Below are positions 36,208-45,325 of a stretch of DNA of 64,000 bases, piece after piece (position 1 is the stretch's first letter; each line of letters starts with the position of its first letter). This DNA comes from a bacterium (GTDB lineage Bacteria > SAR324 > XYD2-FULL-50-16). The position numbers were made by a program, and so were the translations under genes. The notes beneath the pieces are model-generated. The model saw only the letters and a list, made by a program, of their open reading frames with translations, made no database searches and was not told the origin of the DNA. The stretch is taken from positions 5,952 to 69,951 of the forward strand of contig JAJRZQ010000029.1 of assembly GCA_024275165.1 (NCBI GenBank). The letters are read 5' to 3'.

Positions 36208-39200
36208 TTGCCCGACCCGAGTTTTTTAGATTGCATGAAAAATCTGGGTCTTTTGCATCAAGCCCGTTTAGAGAAGATTGATCAGCTCAAAGAAAGGGAA
36301 AACAAACGACTCATTCACAAAAAAACTGTCTTGGTGGTTTTGGAACCGGCGCTGTGCAAGGTGATTGTTGGCCGTTTACGCTTAGACGAGATGGAGCAGG
36401 TTATCGAGTTCGCCGGGGTGGACGCGGTAATCGAATTTTTGCAAACCGGTCATGCCCGGGGGATAGCTGAGGCCATTGAATCCAAGGGTGCCGAAGAAGT
36501 CGCTAAGCTGTTGAGCGGCGGCGAGCGGGATCAATTTCTTTTAGGCCTTTTAGGCAAGCGCCTTTTTTCTGAGATTTTAACCCAAGAGGCGCAGCAGGGG
36601 GGGAAACGACTGCTTGATTTGGAAGAAGAAAAAAAGAGAGAGCTGGTTTATTTTTTGGATGACGCGGCAACAGAGCATTTTTTGCTTCTTCTGCAAAAAA
36701 GTCATCCCCAGAGCTTTTTAGGCAGAGTCCGCCCCGAGCTGCGAGAAAAGTTGATCTTGGAGTTTTATAAAAATCCAGCTACCGCCTTAGCGGGCTGGCA
36801 GCGCATGGATGAATCCACCCGGGATAACTTTTTATGGCAAAAGACCCCTCAAGTGTTGGCTAGTCTGTATTTGGCAGACAGCAAGCTTTTTGAAAAATCC
36901 TTTCCGGATTCCCCCCTAACCCGGCAAGGGGGGTGGGATTCCACCCAATTTAAAGACCTAAGCCCTGGAGAAGTTCCCGTTCGCTTGAGCCTCTTTGCCG
37001 AGACGCTGCAAGGCTTGCAAATGGACCAAGCTTATTTGGATCGTGTTTTTACCCACAACCAGTGGACGCGAATCATTTCTCGTTTTATCACCCTGCGTTC
37101 GGAGGAGTTTTTTAATTTCTTTGAGCCGGAGGTAAGAAAAATTCTCTGGTATGCTGCGGGGGAGGCGAACTTACAGACTATTTATAAGCGACTCTCGGCC
37201 AAGGAGAAGCTGGATATTTTAGAGGGGGCGCAAGATCAGGTTTTGCGGTTGCTTTGTTCTGAAATAGATTGGCTCGCCCAAGAAGCGAAGGAGGGCCGTT
37301 TACTCGACCTCGCGGGGCACCTCTTGCTGCTGCTGAAGCAAGGGAATCAGCTTGAGTCGAAAGCGGGCTTGCGCAAACGCGTCGCTATGGACCCCAATCT
37401 GAGGCAATATCGCTTGGATAGTTTAGCGGAGTTTTTCGCTAGTCCCAGGGGGAAAAAGCTTTTGGGGAAGGTTTCTTTTATTTTGGCGGAGACGCAAGTC
37501 CATTTTGAGGCCGTGGTCTGCTTAAACGAAGCGGTCGCCCCCTTAAGGGCTCAAGCAGAACTCCAAGAGGCGCGGTTTATCGAGGTCGATTCGCTGCTCG
37601 ATTTTTCCCTTTTGGACTTGCTGAAAAAGGGGTCTTTAGATTTAAAAAAGTATGAACAAATGCAAGGAGAGATCGAAAAAAAGATTGAAAAGGCCAAGGC
37701 AAAGTTGCTGGATTCCGGCAAAAGCGACCCGGTTGGGGTTTACGCGAGTGAAACCCTGTTGCTGATGGTGCAACTCACCCACAAGGCGATGCAGAATCAA
37801 CTGGACGCGGGGATGCTCCCACAACTCGATGAGCGCCAACAAGCCAAAACCCGTATTTTGGATCAGGTGAAAGAGAGGATCGCGCGCTTAGAGCAAACCC
37901 TAAAAACTGCGGAAGAAAGGTTGCCGGGGCTGCGCAGCAGAAATCGGGTCTTGGCGCAGAGTTTTAAGGAGCTCAAGCAAGAAACCCAGAATCGGCTTTC
38001 TCACCTGCAAGGGCGGCTGAAACTTTATGGAGAGTACCAACAACGCTTAAAGGCCTTGGAGGTGGAAAAGCGAAAGCTCGCGGCAGCGCAAAAAAAATTG
38101 TTCCGGCAATTTTTTCAGCTCATTGCTCCTCCGATGCTGAACCGGCTCACGCGCCTACCGGGGACTTTGAGCAAGCTGGTTTCAGGGTTGAAAAAGACCT
38201 TCAACCCAGAAGAAGCCCAGCGTCGACGAAAGATATTTCGCTTTAGTGAAGAGCAATTCCAACAGCTTACCAAGCGAGATATCGTTTTTTTAACGGAAGA
38301 CCCTATTTTAAAGGGTTTTATCTCAACCTGCTTGAAAATTGATGGGCTCGACAATCGCTTCTTGCGGGTTTTAGCCCCTCAAGATTTAAGCTTTGGGGTG
38401 GAGATTCTTTTTGTGGGGGCGGACTTAATCCATCAAGACTTCAGCGCCATGGTCGAGCCTAAATTCCAGGTTCCCTTGGTGGACCCGAACTTTTATGAGG
38501 CCTTAAAACTCAACGAGGGCAAAAAGCAGGGGATGCGCAAAAGCTTACAAAAGTATAAAAACGCCTTGGTGGAACTGAAACGCTACCTTGAAACAGAAGG
38601 GGGGAATTTAAAAAAAATGGCGGTGATTGTAAAAAGTAGAGAGAGGGAGGTTCAGCGCAATCGAGAAAAAGAGCAGGAACTTAAACTTATTTTATCTCAA
38701 GAGGTTAAAAGCCTAAGGGCTTTAAAGGCGGAAGAAGAGGGCTTGGAAGTAAAATTAGCCTTGGTGGATCAACAATTCGAGCAGGCTAAAACCTCTATCG
38801 AAGCCGCCTTAAGCAAGGAGGGGGAAGAAAAGGTGACGATATTAAAAGAACAGGCCCAACCCTTTTCAGGCTCTTTAAGTCAAGACCTGCTTCAACTCAA
38901 CAAACAGCTTGCCGGGCTGATGATGATTCAAACCATTAAAGAATCCAGCGGGATCGTCAGTCAAAAAACCCAAGAGGGGCTCCGGCTCAAACTCGAGGCC
39001 AACAGCCGCTTGCCGGGGGGCAAGGCGGCGCTCAAAGAACTCACTCTGGCCAGTGATGGAGGGGTTTTGAGCGAAGAAATTCTCAGAACCTTAGAACCAG
39101 CCTGCAAGGATTATTTTGGGCAAGCGGTCCACTTAAAGCAAACCCCCTTTGCCAAGGTAGAAAATGAGATGGCAGAACAAGAATCCAGGCCGCAAATGGT

Positions 39201-39450
39201 GATTTTCATCGGAGATGACAGCGCAAACCATCTTTCCTCCTTTAAAGAGCGGTTTTTTCACCTCAAAGCTTGCGGCGCCCAGAGCCATTTTGCTCTCATC
39301 ACCCCCTATCCGACGGATCCGCTTTCCGCTGATTTAGAAAGAAACCTCACGGTTTTAAAAGACCTCTGTTTTGTCGCCAACAGCCAGTTGGAAGATTTCA
39401 CCAATCCCTCTGTGATCCATCCCTTTTTACAAAGCTTGGTTCCAGGATGA
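36208..39450 (+). CDS. Unknown 1080-residue coiled-coil protein
   Basis: Not recognised. TTG 36208 is the first start, with AAGGGC upstream; ATG 36235 is the alternative. The N-terminal 450 residues are helical with FliG/MgtE-N-like alternation (LDEMEQVIEFAGVDAVIEFLQ; LLGLLGKRLFSEIL). Residues about 500-660 and 770-890 are long coiled coils rich in Glu, Lys and Gln. Two short alpha/beta segments (DIVFLTEDPILKGFISTCL; QMVIFIGDDSANHLSS) look like degenerate receiver-like or Rossmann-like units. No membrane segment. It sits in a tight operon: 15 bp after the 209-residue gene and 4-nt overlap with an O-methyltransferase gene. Confidence 0.75.
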   Translation: MPDPSFLDCMKNLGLLHQARLEKIDQLKERENKRLIHKKTVLVVLEPALCKVIVGRLRLDEMEQVIEFAGVDAVIEFLQTGHARGIAEAIESKGAEEVAKLLSGGERDQFLLGLLGKRLFSEILTQEAQQGGKRLLDLEEEKKRELVYFLDDAATEHFLLLLQKSHPQSFLGRVRPELREKLILEFYKNPATALAGWQRMDESTRDNFLWQKTPQVLASLYLADSKLFEKSFPDSPLTRQGGWDSTQFKDLSPGEVPVRLSLFAETLQGLQMDQAYLDRVFTHNQWTRIISRFITLRSEEFFNFFEPEVRKILWYAAGEANLQTIYKRLSAKEKLDILEGAQDQVLRLLCSEIDWLAQEAKEGRLLDLAGHLLLLLKQGNQLESKAGLRKRVAMDPNLRQYRLDSLAEFFASPRGKKLLGKVSFILAETQVHFEAVVCLNEAVAPLRAQAELQEARFIEVDSLLDFSLLDLLKKGSLDLKKYEQMQGEIEKKIEKAKAKLLDSGKSDPVGVYASETLLLMVQLTHKAMQNQLDAGMLPQLDERQQAKTRILDQVKERIARLEQTLKTAEERLPGLRSRNRVLAQSFKELKQETQNRLSHLQGRLKLYGEYQQRLKALEVEKRKLAAAQKKLFRQFFQLIAPPMLNRLTRLPGTLSKLVSGLKKTFNPEEAQRRRKIFRFSEEQFQQLTKRDIVFLTEDPILKGFISTCLKIDGLDNRFLRVLAPQDLSFGVEILFVGADLIHQDFSAMVEPKFQVPLVDPNFYEALKLNEGKKQGMRKSLQKYKNALVELKRYLETEGGNLKKMAVIVKSREREVQRNREKEQELKLILSQEVKSLRALKAEEEGLEVKLALVDQQFEQAKTSIEAALSKEGEEKVTILKEQAQPFSGSLSQDLLQLNKQLAGLMMIQTIKESSGIVSQKTQEGLRLKLEANSRLPGGKAALKELTLASDGGVLSEEILRTLEPACKDYFGQAVHLKQTPFAKVENEMAEQESRPQMVIFIGDDSANHLSSFKERFFHLKACGAQSHFALITPYPTDPLSADLERNLTVLKDLCFVANSQLEDFTNPSVIHPFLQSLVPG

Positions 39451-40082
39451 AAGAGCGACTGAGCCCTACCGAGTTTTTGGATTGTTTTTCCTCTCGGTTG
39501 CCTATATTTCAAGAAATTCAAACCTATGGGCGAGCCAATCAGGTGCCCATCTTGAGTGATGCCGCGGGTCGGGCTTTGGCGATGCTGGTGGGGCTCTTTC
39601 GCCCTGAGCGGATTTTGGAAATCGGTTGCGGAATCAGCTATTCCACCCACTGGATGCTCACCGCCAGTGAATCCAGCCAGATCATTGCCTTAGACACCAA
39701 CCTGGTGCGTTTGGGTTTAAGCGAGCGGTTTCTCACGCGTTCTAGATTGTTGCCCCGAGTGGAATTGGTACATCAAGCGGGTTTGGAATATTTAACCCAA
39801 TCCAAGGCGCTTTATGACTTGATCTTCATTGACAGTACCAAAAAGGGGTATGCGGAGTTACTTGATGAGTGCTATAAGCACCTATCCCCTGAAGGATTGA
39901 TCATTGCCGATAATATCTTTTTTGGCGGCTTGATGTTTTACCCTGATTTATCTCTGGTTCCCCGAAATAAAGCAGGGGTGCGACAGATGCAAAACTTTTG
40001 CGCCCGGGCCAGCTCTCACCCCCGCCTCGACTGTTATTTTTTGGAGTTGGGGGACGGCTTGATGGTAGCCCGAAAAAAATAG
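39447..40082 (+). CDS. SAM-dependent O-methyltransferase (COMT/caffeoyl-CoA type)
   Basis: 211 residues, the usual size for class-I Methyltransf_3 enzymes. The N-terminal PILSDAAGRALAMLVGLF is the substrate-side helix. SAM-binding ILEIGCGISYSTHWML follows, then FIDSTKKGYAELLDECY (the acidic loop near FIDA in family members) and GLIIADNIFFGG. Start ATG overlaps the 1080-residue gene by 4 nt. The substrate is unknown. Placement suggests it could modify the neighbouring proteins or a cell-surface metabolite, but no evidence chooses between them. Confidence 0.85.
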   Translation: MKERLSPTEFLDCFSSRLPIFQEIQTYGRANQVPILSDAAGRALAMLVGLFRPERILEIGCGISYSTHWMLTASESSQIIALDTNLVRLGLSERFLTRSRLLPRVELVHQAGLEYLTQSKALYDLIFIDSTKKGYAELLDECYKHLSPEGLIIADNIFFGGLMFYPDLSLVPRNKAGVRQMQNFCARASSHPRLDCYFLELGDGLMVARKK

Positions 40083-40095
40083 ACTCCAACGATTT

Positions 40096-41808
40096 ATGAC
40101 CGTACCTGTTTCCACTCTCACTCGCATTGAAAAACTCTGGTATGCCGACCTTGTTCTAGCCGCTATCTTGGCGGATCAAGAGATCAATGTATCGGAGGTT
40201 GATTTTTTAAAGCAGGTGATTTCCATCTTGGGTCCGGCGGATCGGCCGGGCTTGGTGAAAAAGATCGAAGCCAAGATCATGCCTCAACTTCAGCCGCCTC
40301 CGCAGGGCATTGCCGATGATCTCTTAGGGGCAATTTTCATGGAGTTGATTTTAATCGTCATCAGCGATAAGGATTTTGCCGAGGGGGAAAAAGCCTTTTT
40401 AGAGCAGGTAGGCGCTCTTTTTGGCTTTACCGATTCTTACCAATTTCTTTTGATGAAGTGGTTGAAGGCGGGGCTCGCTTGGAAAAAGGGGCAAACGCGC
40501 CTGCTCCCGGGCGGGAGCAGCTTGGAGCGGGTTCCCCTAAAGCAATTCAACAGTGCCCAAAAGAAGTGGTACGCTACGGTTTTGGTTTCCACGATTCTTT
40601 TGGATGGTCAGGTTGACGCTCTAGAAATGAGTTTTTTGAAAATGGCCATTTCCTTTTTAGAGGAAAAAAGGGATCAGGCAGAACTGATGGCCTATGTAAA
40701 AAACCGCATGTGCCCGAAAATCGAGGTTCCCCCCGGGTTGAGCTTGGAGGTTTTGACCCTGATTTTCATTGAGGTCTTACTGCTGATCTCTGCGGATGAA
40801 TCCATTAGCTTTACCGAGCAAAACCACTTACAGCAACTTGCCAAGCAATGTGATTTTGACGCGGCTCATCTGCGCCAGTTGATTGAATGGTGCAAGCAGG
40901 GGGTGCAGTGGAAAAACGAGAAAAACAGTTTAATCGCGAAAGTCAAACGCAACCGCCACGACGCGGCGGCCAGCGGTCCCCAAACCACTCAGGGGAACAA
41001 CGCCTTGATCTCTCGTCAATTTTTCTGCCCCCTCTGCCAAGGCCCGGTAACCTATTATCAGTTGAAACCGAAAAGCCAAAAACTGAGCCGCAATATTTTT
41101 GGAATGACCACCTATAAGCAGGCAATGCCCGGCTTTGACCCGGTTGATTATAATCACCTGGGGCTGCTCCTTTGCCCTAGCTGTTATTATGCTTCTTTAG
41201 ATAAAGACCGTTTTTTGCGCCAAAGCGCGGACAGCCCTCCTGCGGTTTTTGCCAATGGAAGGTTCGCTCAGGTATGGAGCGCCGCCAAAGGGAAGCATAA
41301 AGAAAAATATGCCCAGCAGCTTGAAGGGTTTCAGGGGATCAACCGCAGTCTCGGCAGTGTCGTAGCGGGCTACCATTTAGCCATGGAGGGGGAAAAACTC
41401 TTTTATGAAATCACCAACAACGAAGCGCATCATTGGGCATTGCTCTCCCTCAGGCTGTTGCTGGCAGAGATTTTAACCTCCGCGGGGAAAGACAAACAAG
41501 GGGTCGATTTAATCGCCGGGGTCGTCGAGGGGGCCAAAAGCATTTTTGAAAGCCGAGCCAAGCACACTCTAATCTACAAAGCGGGGCGGATCCTTTTTTT
41601 TATTGGGCTTTTTTTCAATAAAAGGGATGAATATTCCACCTATTTGAACTTTTTCGCGAATCTTTGCCAGAATAAAAAAAATGAAGAGGTCTCCCCAGAG
41701 GAATTGAAATTCCTGCATAAGATTTACGCTGAAATGAGAAAAGCTTTTGAAAACCGGAGCGATTACCGCAGAGAAGCCCTCAAGGGGTTGCACTTGAGGA
41801 CATTTTGA
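40096..41808 (+). CDS. TerB-array protein with zinc domain, paralogue of 18843-20573
   Basis: 570 residues. The same architecture as the protein at 18843: three or four TerB-like segments (LAAILADQEINVSEVDFLKQV; LIVISDKDFAEGEKAFLEQ; VSTILLDGQVDALEMSFLKM; LLISADESISFTEQNHLQQ). A zinc module follows with C311-x2-C314 and C360-x2-C363 and a shared core (SRNIFGMTTYK...GFDPVDYNH). The TPR-like C terminus ends YRREALKGLHLR, matching YKKSALKGFKLL of its paralogue. Last gene of the operon, 13 bp after the methyltransferase. Function unknown; the shared layout suggests a structural or scaffold role. Confidence 0.8.
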   Translation: MTVPVSTLTRIEKLWYADLVLAAILADQEINVSEVDFLKQVISILGPADRPGLVKKIEAKIMPQLQPPPQGIADDLLGAIFMELILIVISDKDFAEGEKAFLEQVGALFGFTDSYQFLLMKWLKAGLAWKKGQTRLLPGGSSLERVPLKQFNSAQKKWYATVLVSTILLDGQVDALEMSFLKMAISFLEEKRDQAELMAYVKNRMCPKIEVPPGLSLEVLTLIFIEVLLLISADESISFTEQNHLQQLAKQCDFDAAHLRQLIEWCKQGVQWKNEKNSLIAKVKRNRHDAAASGPQTTQGNNALISRQFFCPLCQGPVTYYQLKPKSQKLSRNIFGMTTYKQAMPGFDPVDYNHLGLLLCPSCYYASLDKDRFLRQSADSPPAVFANGRFAQVWSAAKGKHKEKYAQQLEGFQGINRSLGSVVAGYHLAMEGEKLFYEITNNEAHHWALLSLRLLLAEILTSAGKDKQGVDLIAGVVEGAKSIFESRAKHTLIYKAGRILFFIGLFFNKRDEYSTYLNFFANLCQNKKNEEVSPEELKFLHKIYAEMRKAFENRSDYRREALKGLHLRTF

Positions 41809-41813
41809 CCCGC

Positions 41814-43055
41814 TTACAACAAGTGACTGACCAGCCCATCGACCAATTTGGGTTCAAACCAAGTTGACTTTGGGGGCATGATCTCATCGGCATCGGCCAC
41901 TTGCATGATTTGCTCCATCTTGGTGGGGTGCATGCCAAAGGCTAAGGCAAACTCCCCGGTATCCACTCGTTTTTTTAGCTCCTCCAGCCCTCGAATCCCC
42001 CCAATGAAGTCGATTCGCTTATCGGTTCTTGGGTTGCCGATTCCTAAAATCGGGGCGAGAATCAAGTCATAAAGCAGGCTTACATCTAAACTTGCCGTGG
42101 GGTCTCGCGGTATTTTTTCTTTTTTGACTTTCAGTTGGTACCATTGCCCGGCAAGGTATAAAATCATTTCTTGGGGATGGGCTGGCCGCTCCACCGCCTT
42201 GGCCGCCGCAACCTGAAAAGCGGGCTCTAGGGCCTGCAAAAAAGCTCCTGGGGTCATTCCATTTAAGTCGGTGATCGCCCGGTTGTAATCTAAAATCTTC
42301 ATTTCATCAGCAGGGAAGATCACGGAAAGAAAATAATTGTAGCTCTCTTGCCCCCTGTGATTCGGGTTGGCCGCTTTTCTGCGCGCCGCGATTTGACTGG
42401 CGGCGGCAGAGCGATGATGCCCATCGGCGATGTAGAGCTTTTGAAAGCCCCCTTGGTTAAACAATTGATCCAACTCCCGCATTACAGCGGGGTCGCCCGC
42501 TAGCCAAAGGCGATGAACCACCCCCCGCTCATCTTTTATCTCGTTTTCTGCCGTAGTTTGCAGCACCGGGGCGATGATTTCGCGAAATTTCGGTGAGGCG
42601 GGGCAAGCGAGCAGGACAGGGCTTGCTTGAGCGTTCATGCCGTCAATCATGCGAATTCGGTCTGTTTCTTTCTCCTTGCGGGTGAGTTCGTGTTTTACGA
42701 TTTGGTTTTGGTTGTATTTCTCTACGGAGGCAAGGGCCACCAAACCGGTCTGGATGTGCGCCCCATCCTGCATTTGATAGAGGTAATATTGCTTTTGTTT
42801 GTCTTGGAGCAGGTTCCCCTGAGCCCGCATTTCCTCTAGGCGCTTTTTCCCCTGGTCGTAAACCTGGTCGTCATAGGGATTGGTAACCTCGGGGAGGTCG
42901 ATTTCCGGCCTAGAGATATGCAAAAAGCTCAAAGGCTTGTTTTGCGCCAGTTCTGAGGCCTCTTGGCGGGAAACCACATCATAGGGAGGAGCGGCGACTT
43001 GCGCCGCCAGGTTTTGTTTCGGTCTGAGCCCGCGAAAGGGTTGGATAAAGGTCAT
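41814..43055 (-). CDS. DUF1015 family protein
   Basis: 413 residues from ATG 43055, with AGGAAG before it; the frame is open to 43121 inside the upstream gene. The N terminus MTFIQPFRGLRPKQNLAAQ and AAPPYDVVSR, then YIADGHHRSAAASQIA with the ADGHHR motif mid-protein, are strongly characteristic of DUF1015. The family is widespread and lacks an established reaction. The gene overlaps the upstream kinase stop by 77 nt, more than usual, so the end of that kinase or the start of this gene is unusual. Confidence 0.88.
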   Translation of the reverse strand: MTFIQPFRGLRPKQNLAAQVAAPPYDVVSRQEASELAQNKPLSFLHISRPEIDLPEVTNPYDDQVYDQGKKRLEEMRAQGNLLQDKQKQYYLYQMQDGAHIQTGLVALASVEKYNQNQIVKHELTRKEKETDRIRMIDGMNAQASPVLLACPASPKFREIIAPVLQTTAENEIKDERGVVHRLWLAGDPAVMRELDQLFNQGGFQKLYIADGHHRSAAASQIAARRKAANPNHRGQESYNYFLSVIFPADEMKILDYNRAITDLNGMTPGAFLQALEPAFQVAAAKAVERPAHPQEMILYLAGQWYQLKVKKEKIPRDPTASLDVSLLYDLILAPILGIGNPRTDKRIDFIGGIRGLEELKKRVDTGEFALAFGMHPTKMEQIMQVADADEIMPPKSTWFEPKLVDGLVSHLL

Positions 43056-45147
43056 GCTCTTCCTTGATTGATTCGTTGGTGGAGTCGATAGGCAGCGACA
43101 GTACAAAGCTTGTCCCCACACCGTGGGTGGAGCGAATCTCTAATTCCCCTCCTGCCTCGGTTATTGCGTTGGATACCGCGTCTAAACCCACGCCCCGGCC
43201 ACTGGTATCGCTCACCTCTTCCTTGGTGCTCAAACCGGGAAGCAGCAGCAACTCGAGGGGGCGTTGTTGTTGGATCAGGGATTCAACTCGGTTTTGGTCT
43301 AAATGTGGGTTCTCTCGCGCTCGGGCGCAGAGCTTGTGGGGGTCAATACCCTGACCGTCGTCTTTAATGATCATTTTCAGGTTTTCCCCCTTTTTGTCAA
43401 AGGTGACCTGGATGCGTCCAAACTCGTCTTTTCCCAGAGTTTGCCGTACTTCGGGTGTCTCTATTCCATGATCCATCGCATTGCGCAACAAATGGACCAA
43501 CACCGGGCCCAGGGTTTGATACAACTGGGGAGGAATTAAGATTGGTTCCCCCGTAACCTTGAGCTTGACCCGCTTTTTCAGTTTTTGACTCAAGCGGTCA
43601 ACCTCATCGGGCCATTGCTTGACTAAGTCTCGAGCCGGAACCCCATCGAGCCGGTTGAGGAGGGAATGCAACGCCGATAAATCACCGGCAAGCACCGCGG
43701 TTTTGAGGTGATTGAACTCTGTTGGGCTCAATACCTTGCCGGTGAGGCGGGCTTTGAGGTCTTCTCCTAGGCTGTCCAAGAGCTTTTTGGCCAGTTCTTG
43801 TTGGGTTTCAAAAACCCGGAGTAATTCTCTAAAATCATGTAGATTAAACTTTTCCGGATGGTCGATGGCCGGGGTCAATTGGTTTTCCAATTGATGGCAG
43901 CAGCGTTTGCTGGCCTCTAACAAAAACAGGGCGCTCAATCCCTTTAAGCTATGCAGGCGGCGCAAGAGGCCCGCCTCGACTTGAAGCTTGCCCTCTCTTG
44001 CCTGCTTGTACCCTGTTTCTAATTCGCCGGTGAGCTTCGCGAAGAGATCTAAAAATTGCAGGTAGCCTTGCGGGTCATGGTATATCTTTTGTTGGGTCGC
44101 CCTTTCTTGTTCCAACTTGGCGCGCTTGTGGGCTGATTCTCGCTCCGCGGTGACATCCCTTAAACCGACATCCACCCCGGTGACCTTTCGCCCCGGCCCC
44201 TTGGTGGGGTAATAACTGAGTTGAAAGATTTTTTGCGTGCCCTTGGGCTGGGTATATTTCATTTCCTTCGGCAGTAAACCGGCAATGGCGCCGCTTCCCA
44301 TGAGGTTGGATTCAAACATGAGGGGGAAGACCTTTTGCCACTGCGCCCTCATTTTCTCGGTTTGAAAAAATTCCCTAAAGGGTTTGCCCGTGAGCTGGTG
44401 AGTGCCGAAGTATTCCACGCATTTGCTGGAATACTCATCGGTGATGCGCCCCTTTTCATTGAGTAGAATTAAGCCTTCGGCGCTGTGCTTGAGTAAATCC
44501 GCCTTGCGTTGACTCGCGGTTTGAAAGCGATTGGTCATCTCCAAAAAGACGCTCCGCCATAATTGAGGCAAGCGATTCACCGCGCCTAAGAATTGATCTC
44601 GCTCTACGGCCCAGACCTGGCAGTCTCCTAAGGCGCGCACGGTCGCAGAGGCTTCTTTTTCGCCTCGTAGGCAACTCATTTCCCCAATGGAATCCCCTTG
44701 GGCGCGTTGGGCAACAATTTCCCCTCCAACCAGAATTTCCACCTGTCCTTGCTGGATAAAATATACTGCCGCCGCCTCGCAGCCTTGGCAGAGTAAATCT
44801 TGCCCCGCCGCAATATTTTGCGGGCGCATGACGCGGGCTAGGGGGGCCAATTCCTCAGGGGTGAGGTCCTTAAAGAGGGGAAGCTTTTGTAAAAGGTGAA
44901 TCTTGTTTGCCAGTTCAATGGATTGCGGAGCTTGGTTGTGTGGTCTTGTGGTCGCCTCCAGCAAGGTGGCGATCAGGTGATGCACCCCCTGGAGCAGGTC
45001 GAGGTTCTTTGGACTGGGGGCCTTAAAATGCAGTAAGGGGTACAGGGCTTGTAAAAGCTCGATATAAGAGGTGGTTGGCAGCTGTTGGGATAAAGCTTCA
45101 AGCTTGTCATCCAGCTCCCGAATGAGGTTATTAGGGCGATCACTCAT
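42979..45147 (-). CDS. cNMP-binding, PAS, Hpt and CheA-like ATPase protein
   Basis: 722 residues, cytosolic. Helical N terminus (1-90), cyclic-nucleotide-binding domain (about 95-195; PLFKDLTPEELAPLARVM, GDSIGEMSCL), PAS (about 205-330), Hpt with LHSLKGLSALF (about 370-450), and a CheA-like ATPase core with LLRNAMDHG, IIKDDGQGID and SGRGVGLDAV. The final 30 residues overlap the DUF1015 start. It lacks a CheW-like P5 domain, so it is unlikely to be an ordinary chemotaxis CheA. It should phosphorylate its own Hpt and pass the phosphate to a separate receiver. A promoter is visible just upstream of ATG 45147. Confidence 0.9.
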   Translation of the reverse strand: MSDRPNNLIRELDDKLEALSQQLPTTSYIELLQALYPLLHFKAPSPKNLDLLQGVHHLIATLLEATTRPHNQAPQSIELANKIHLLQKLPLFKDLTPEELAPLARVMRPQNIAAGQDLLCQGCEAAAVYFIQQGQVEILVGGEIVAQRAQGDSIGEMSCLRGEKEASATVRALGDCQVWAVERDQFLGAVNRLPQLWRSVFLEMTNRFQTASQRKADLLKHSAEGLILLNEKGRITDEYSSKCVEYFGTHQLTGKPFREFFQTEKMRAQWQKVFPLMFESNLMGSGAIAGLLPKEMKYTQPKGTQKIFQLSYYPTKGPGRKVTGVDVGLRDVTAERESAHKRAKLEQERATQQKIYHDPQGYLQFLDLFAKLTGELETGYKQAREGKLQVEAGLLRRLHSLKGLSALFLLEASKRCCHQLENQLTPAIDHPEKFNLHDFRELLRVFETQQELAKKLLDSLGEDLKARLTGKVLSPTEFNHLKTAVLAGDLSALHSLLNRLDGVPARDLVKQWPDEVDRLSQKLKKRVKLKVTGEPILIPPQLYQTLGPVLVHLLRNAMDHGIETPEVRQTLGKDEFGRIQVTFDKKGENLKMIIKDDGQGIDPHKLCARARENPHLDQNRVESLIQQQRPLELLLLPGLSTKEEVSDTSGRGVGLDAVSNAITEAGGELEIRSTHGVGTSFVLSLPIDSTNESIKEEHDLYPTLSRAQTETKPGGASRRSSL

Positions 45148-45157
45148 TGCTAGTCTG

Positions 45158-45187
45158 AATATAAGTTCTATTTAAACCTTAGACCAA
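45158..45187 (-). promoter_or_regulatory. Likely promoter of the cNMP/PAS kinase gene
   Basis: Read on the minus strand: TTGGTC (45187-45182), 18-nt spacer, TATATT (45163-45158), 10 bp before the ATG at 45147. The start would lie very close to the ATG, giving a near-leaderless message. Confidence 0.4.
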
Positions 45188-45248
45188 ATCGTGGCTCTGG
45201 CAAAGGCAAAAGTGGGGTTTTTAGAGCCGAAGCGAGGTGAATGCCGGA

Positions 45249-45277
45249 TTGTGAAGGCCTTACCCTGGTGGTATACT
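45249..45277 (+). promoter_or_regulatory. Sigma-70-type promoter of the broken lipoprotein gene
   Basis: TTGTGA (45249-45254), exact 17-nt spacer, TATACT (45272-45277), about 49 bp before ATG 45326. A GGGGAG ribosome-binding site sits before that ATG. A good promoter ahead of a frameshifted gene suggests recent decay. Confidence 0.55.
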
Positions 45278-45325
45278 AAAGATGGGGGAGAGCATAAAGA
45301 CAACTTTCCCTTTGGGGAGAAAAAG

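Noticed and set aside
45191-45325. Upstream extension of the broken lipoprotein gene
   Set aside because: It spans the promoter at 45249-45277 and lacks a ribosome-binding site; ATG 45326 has both a site and a signal peptide.
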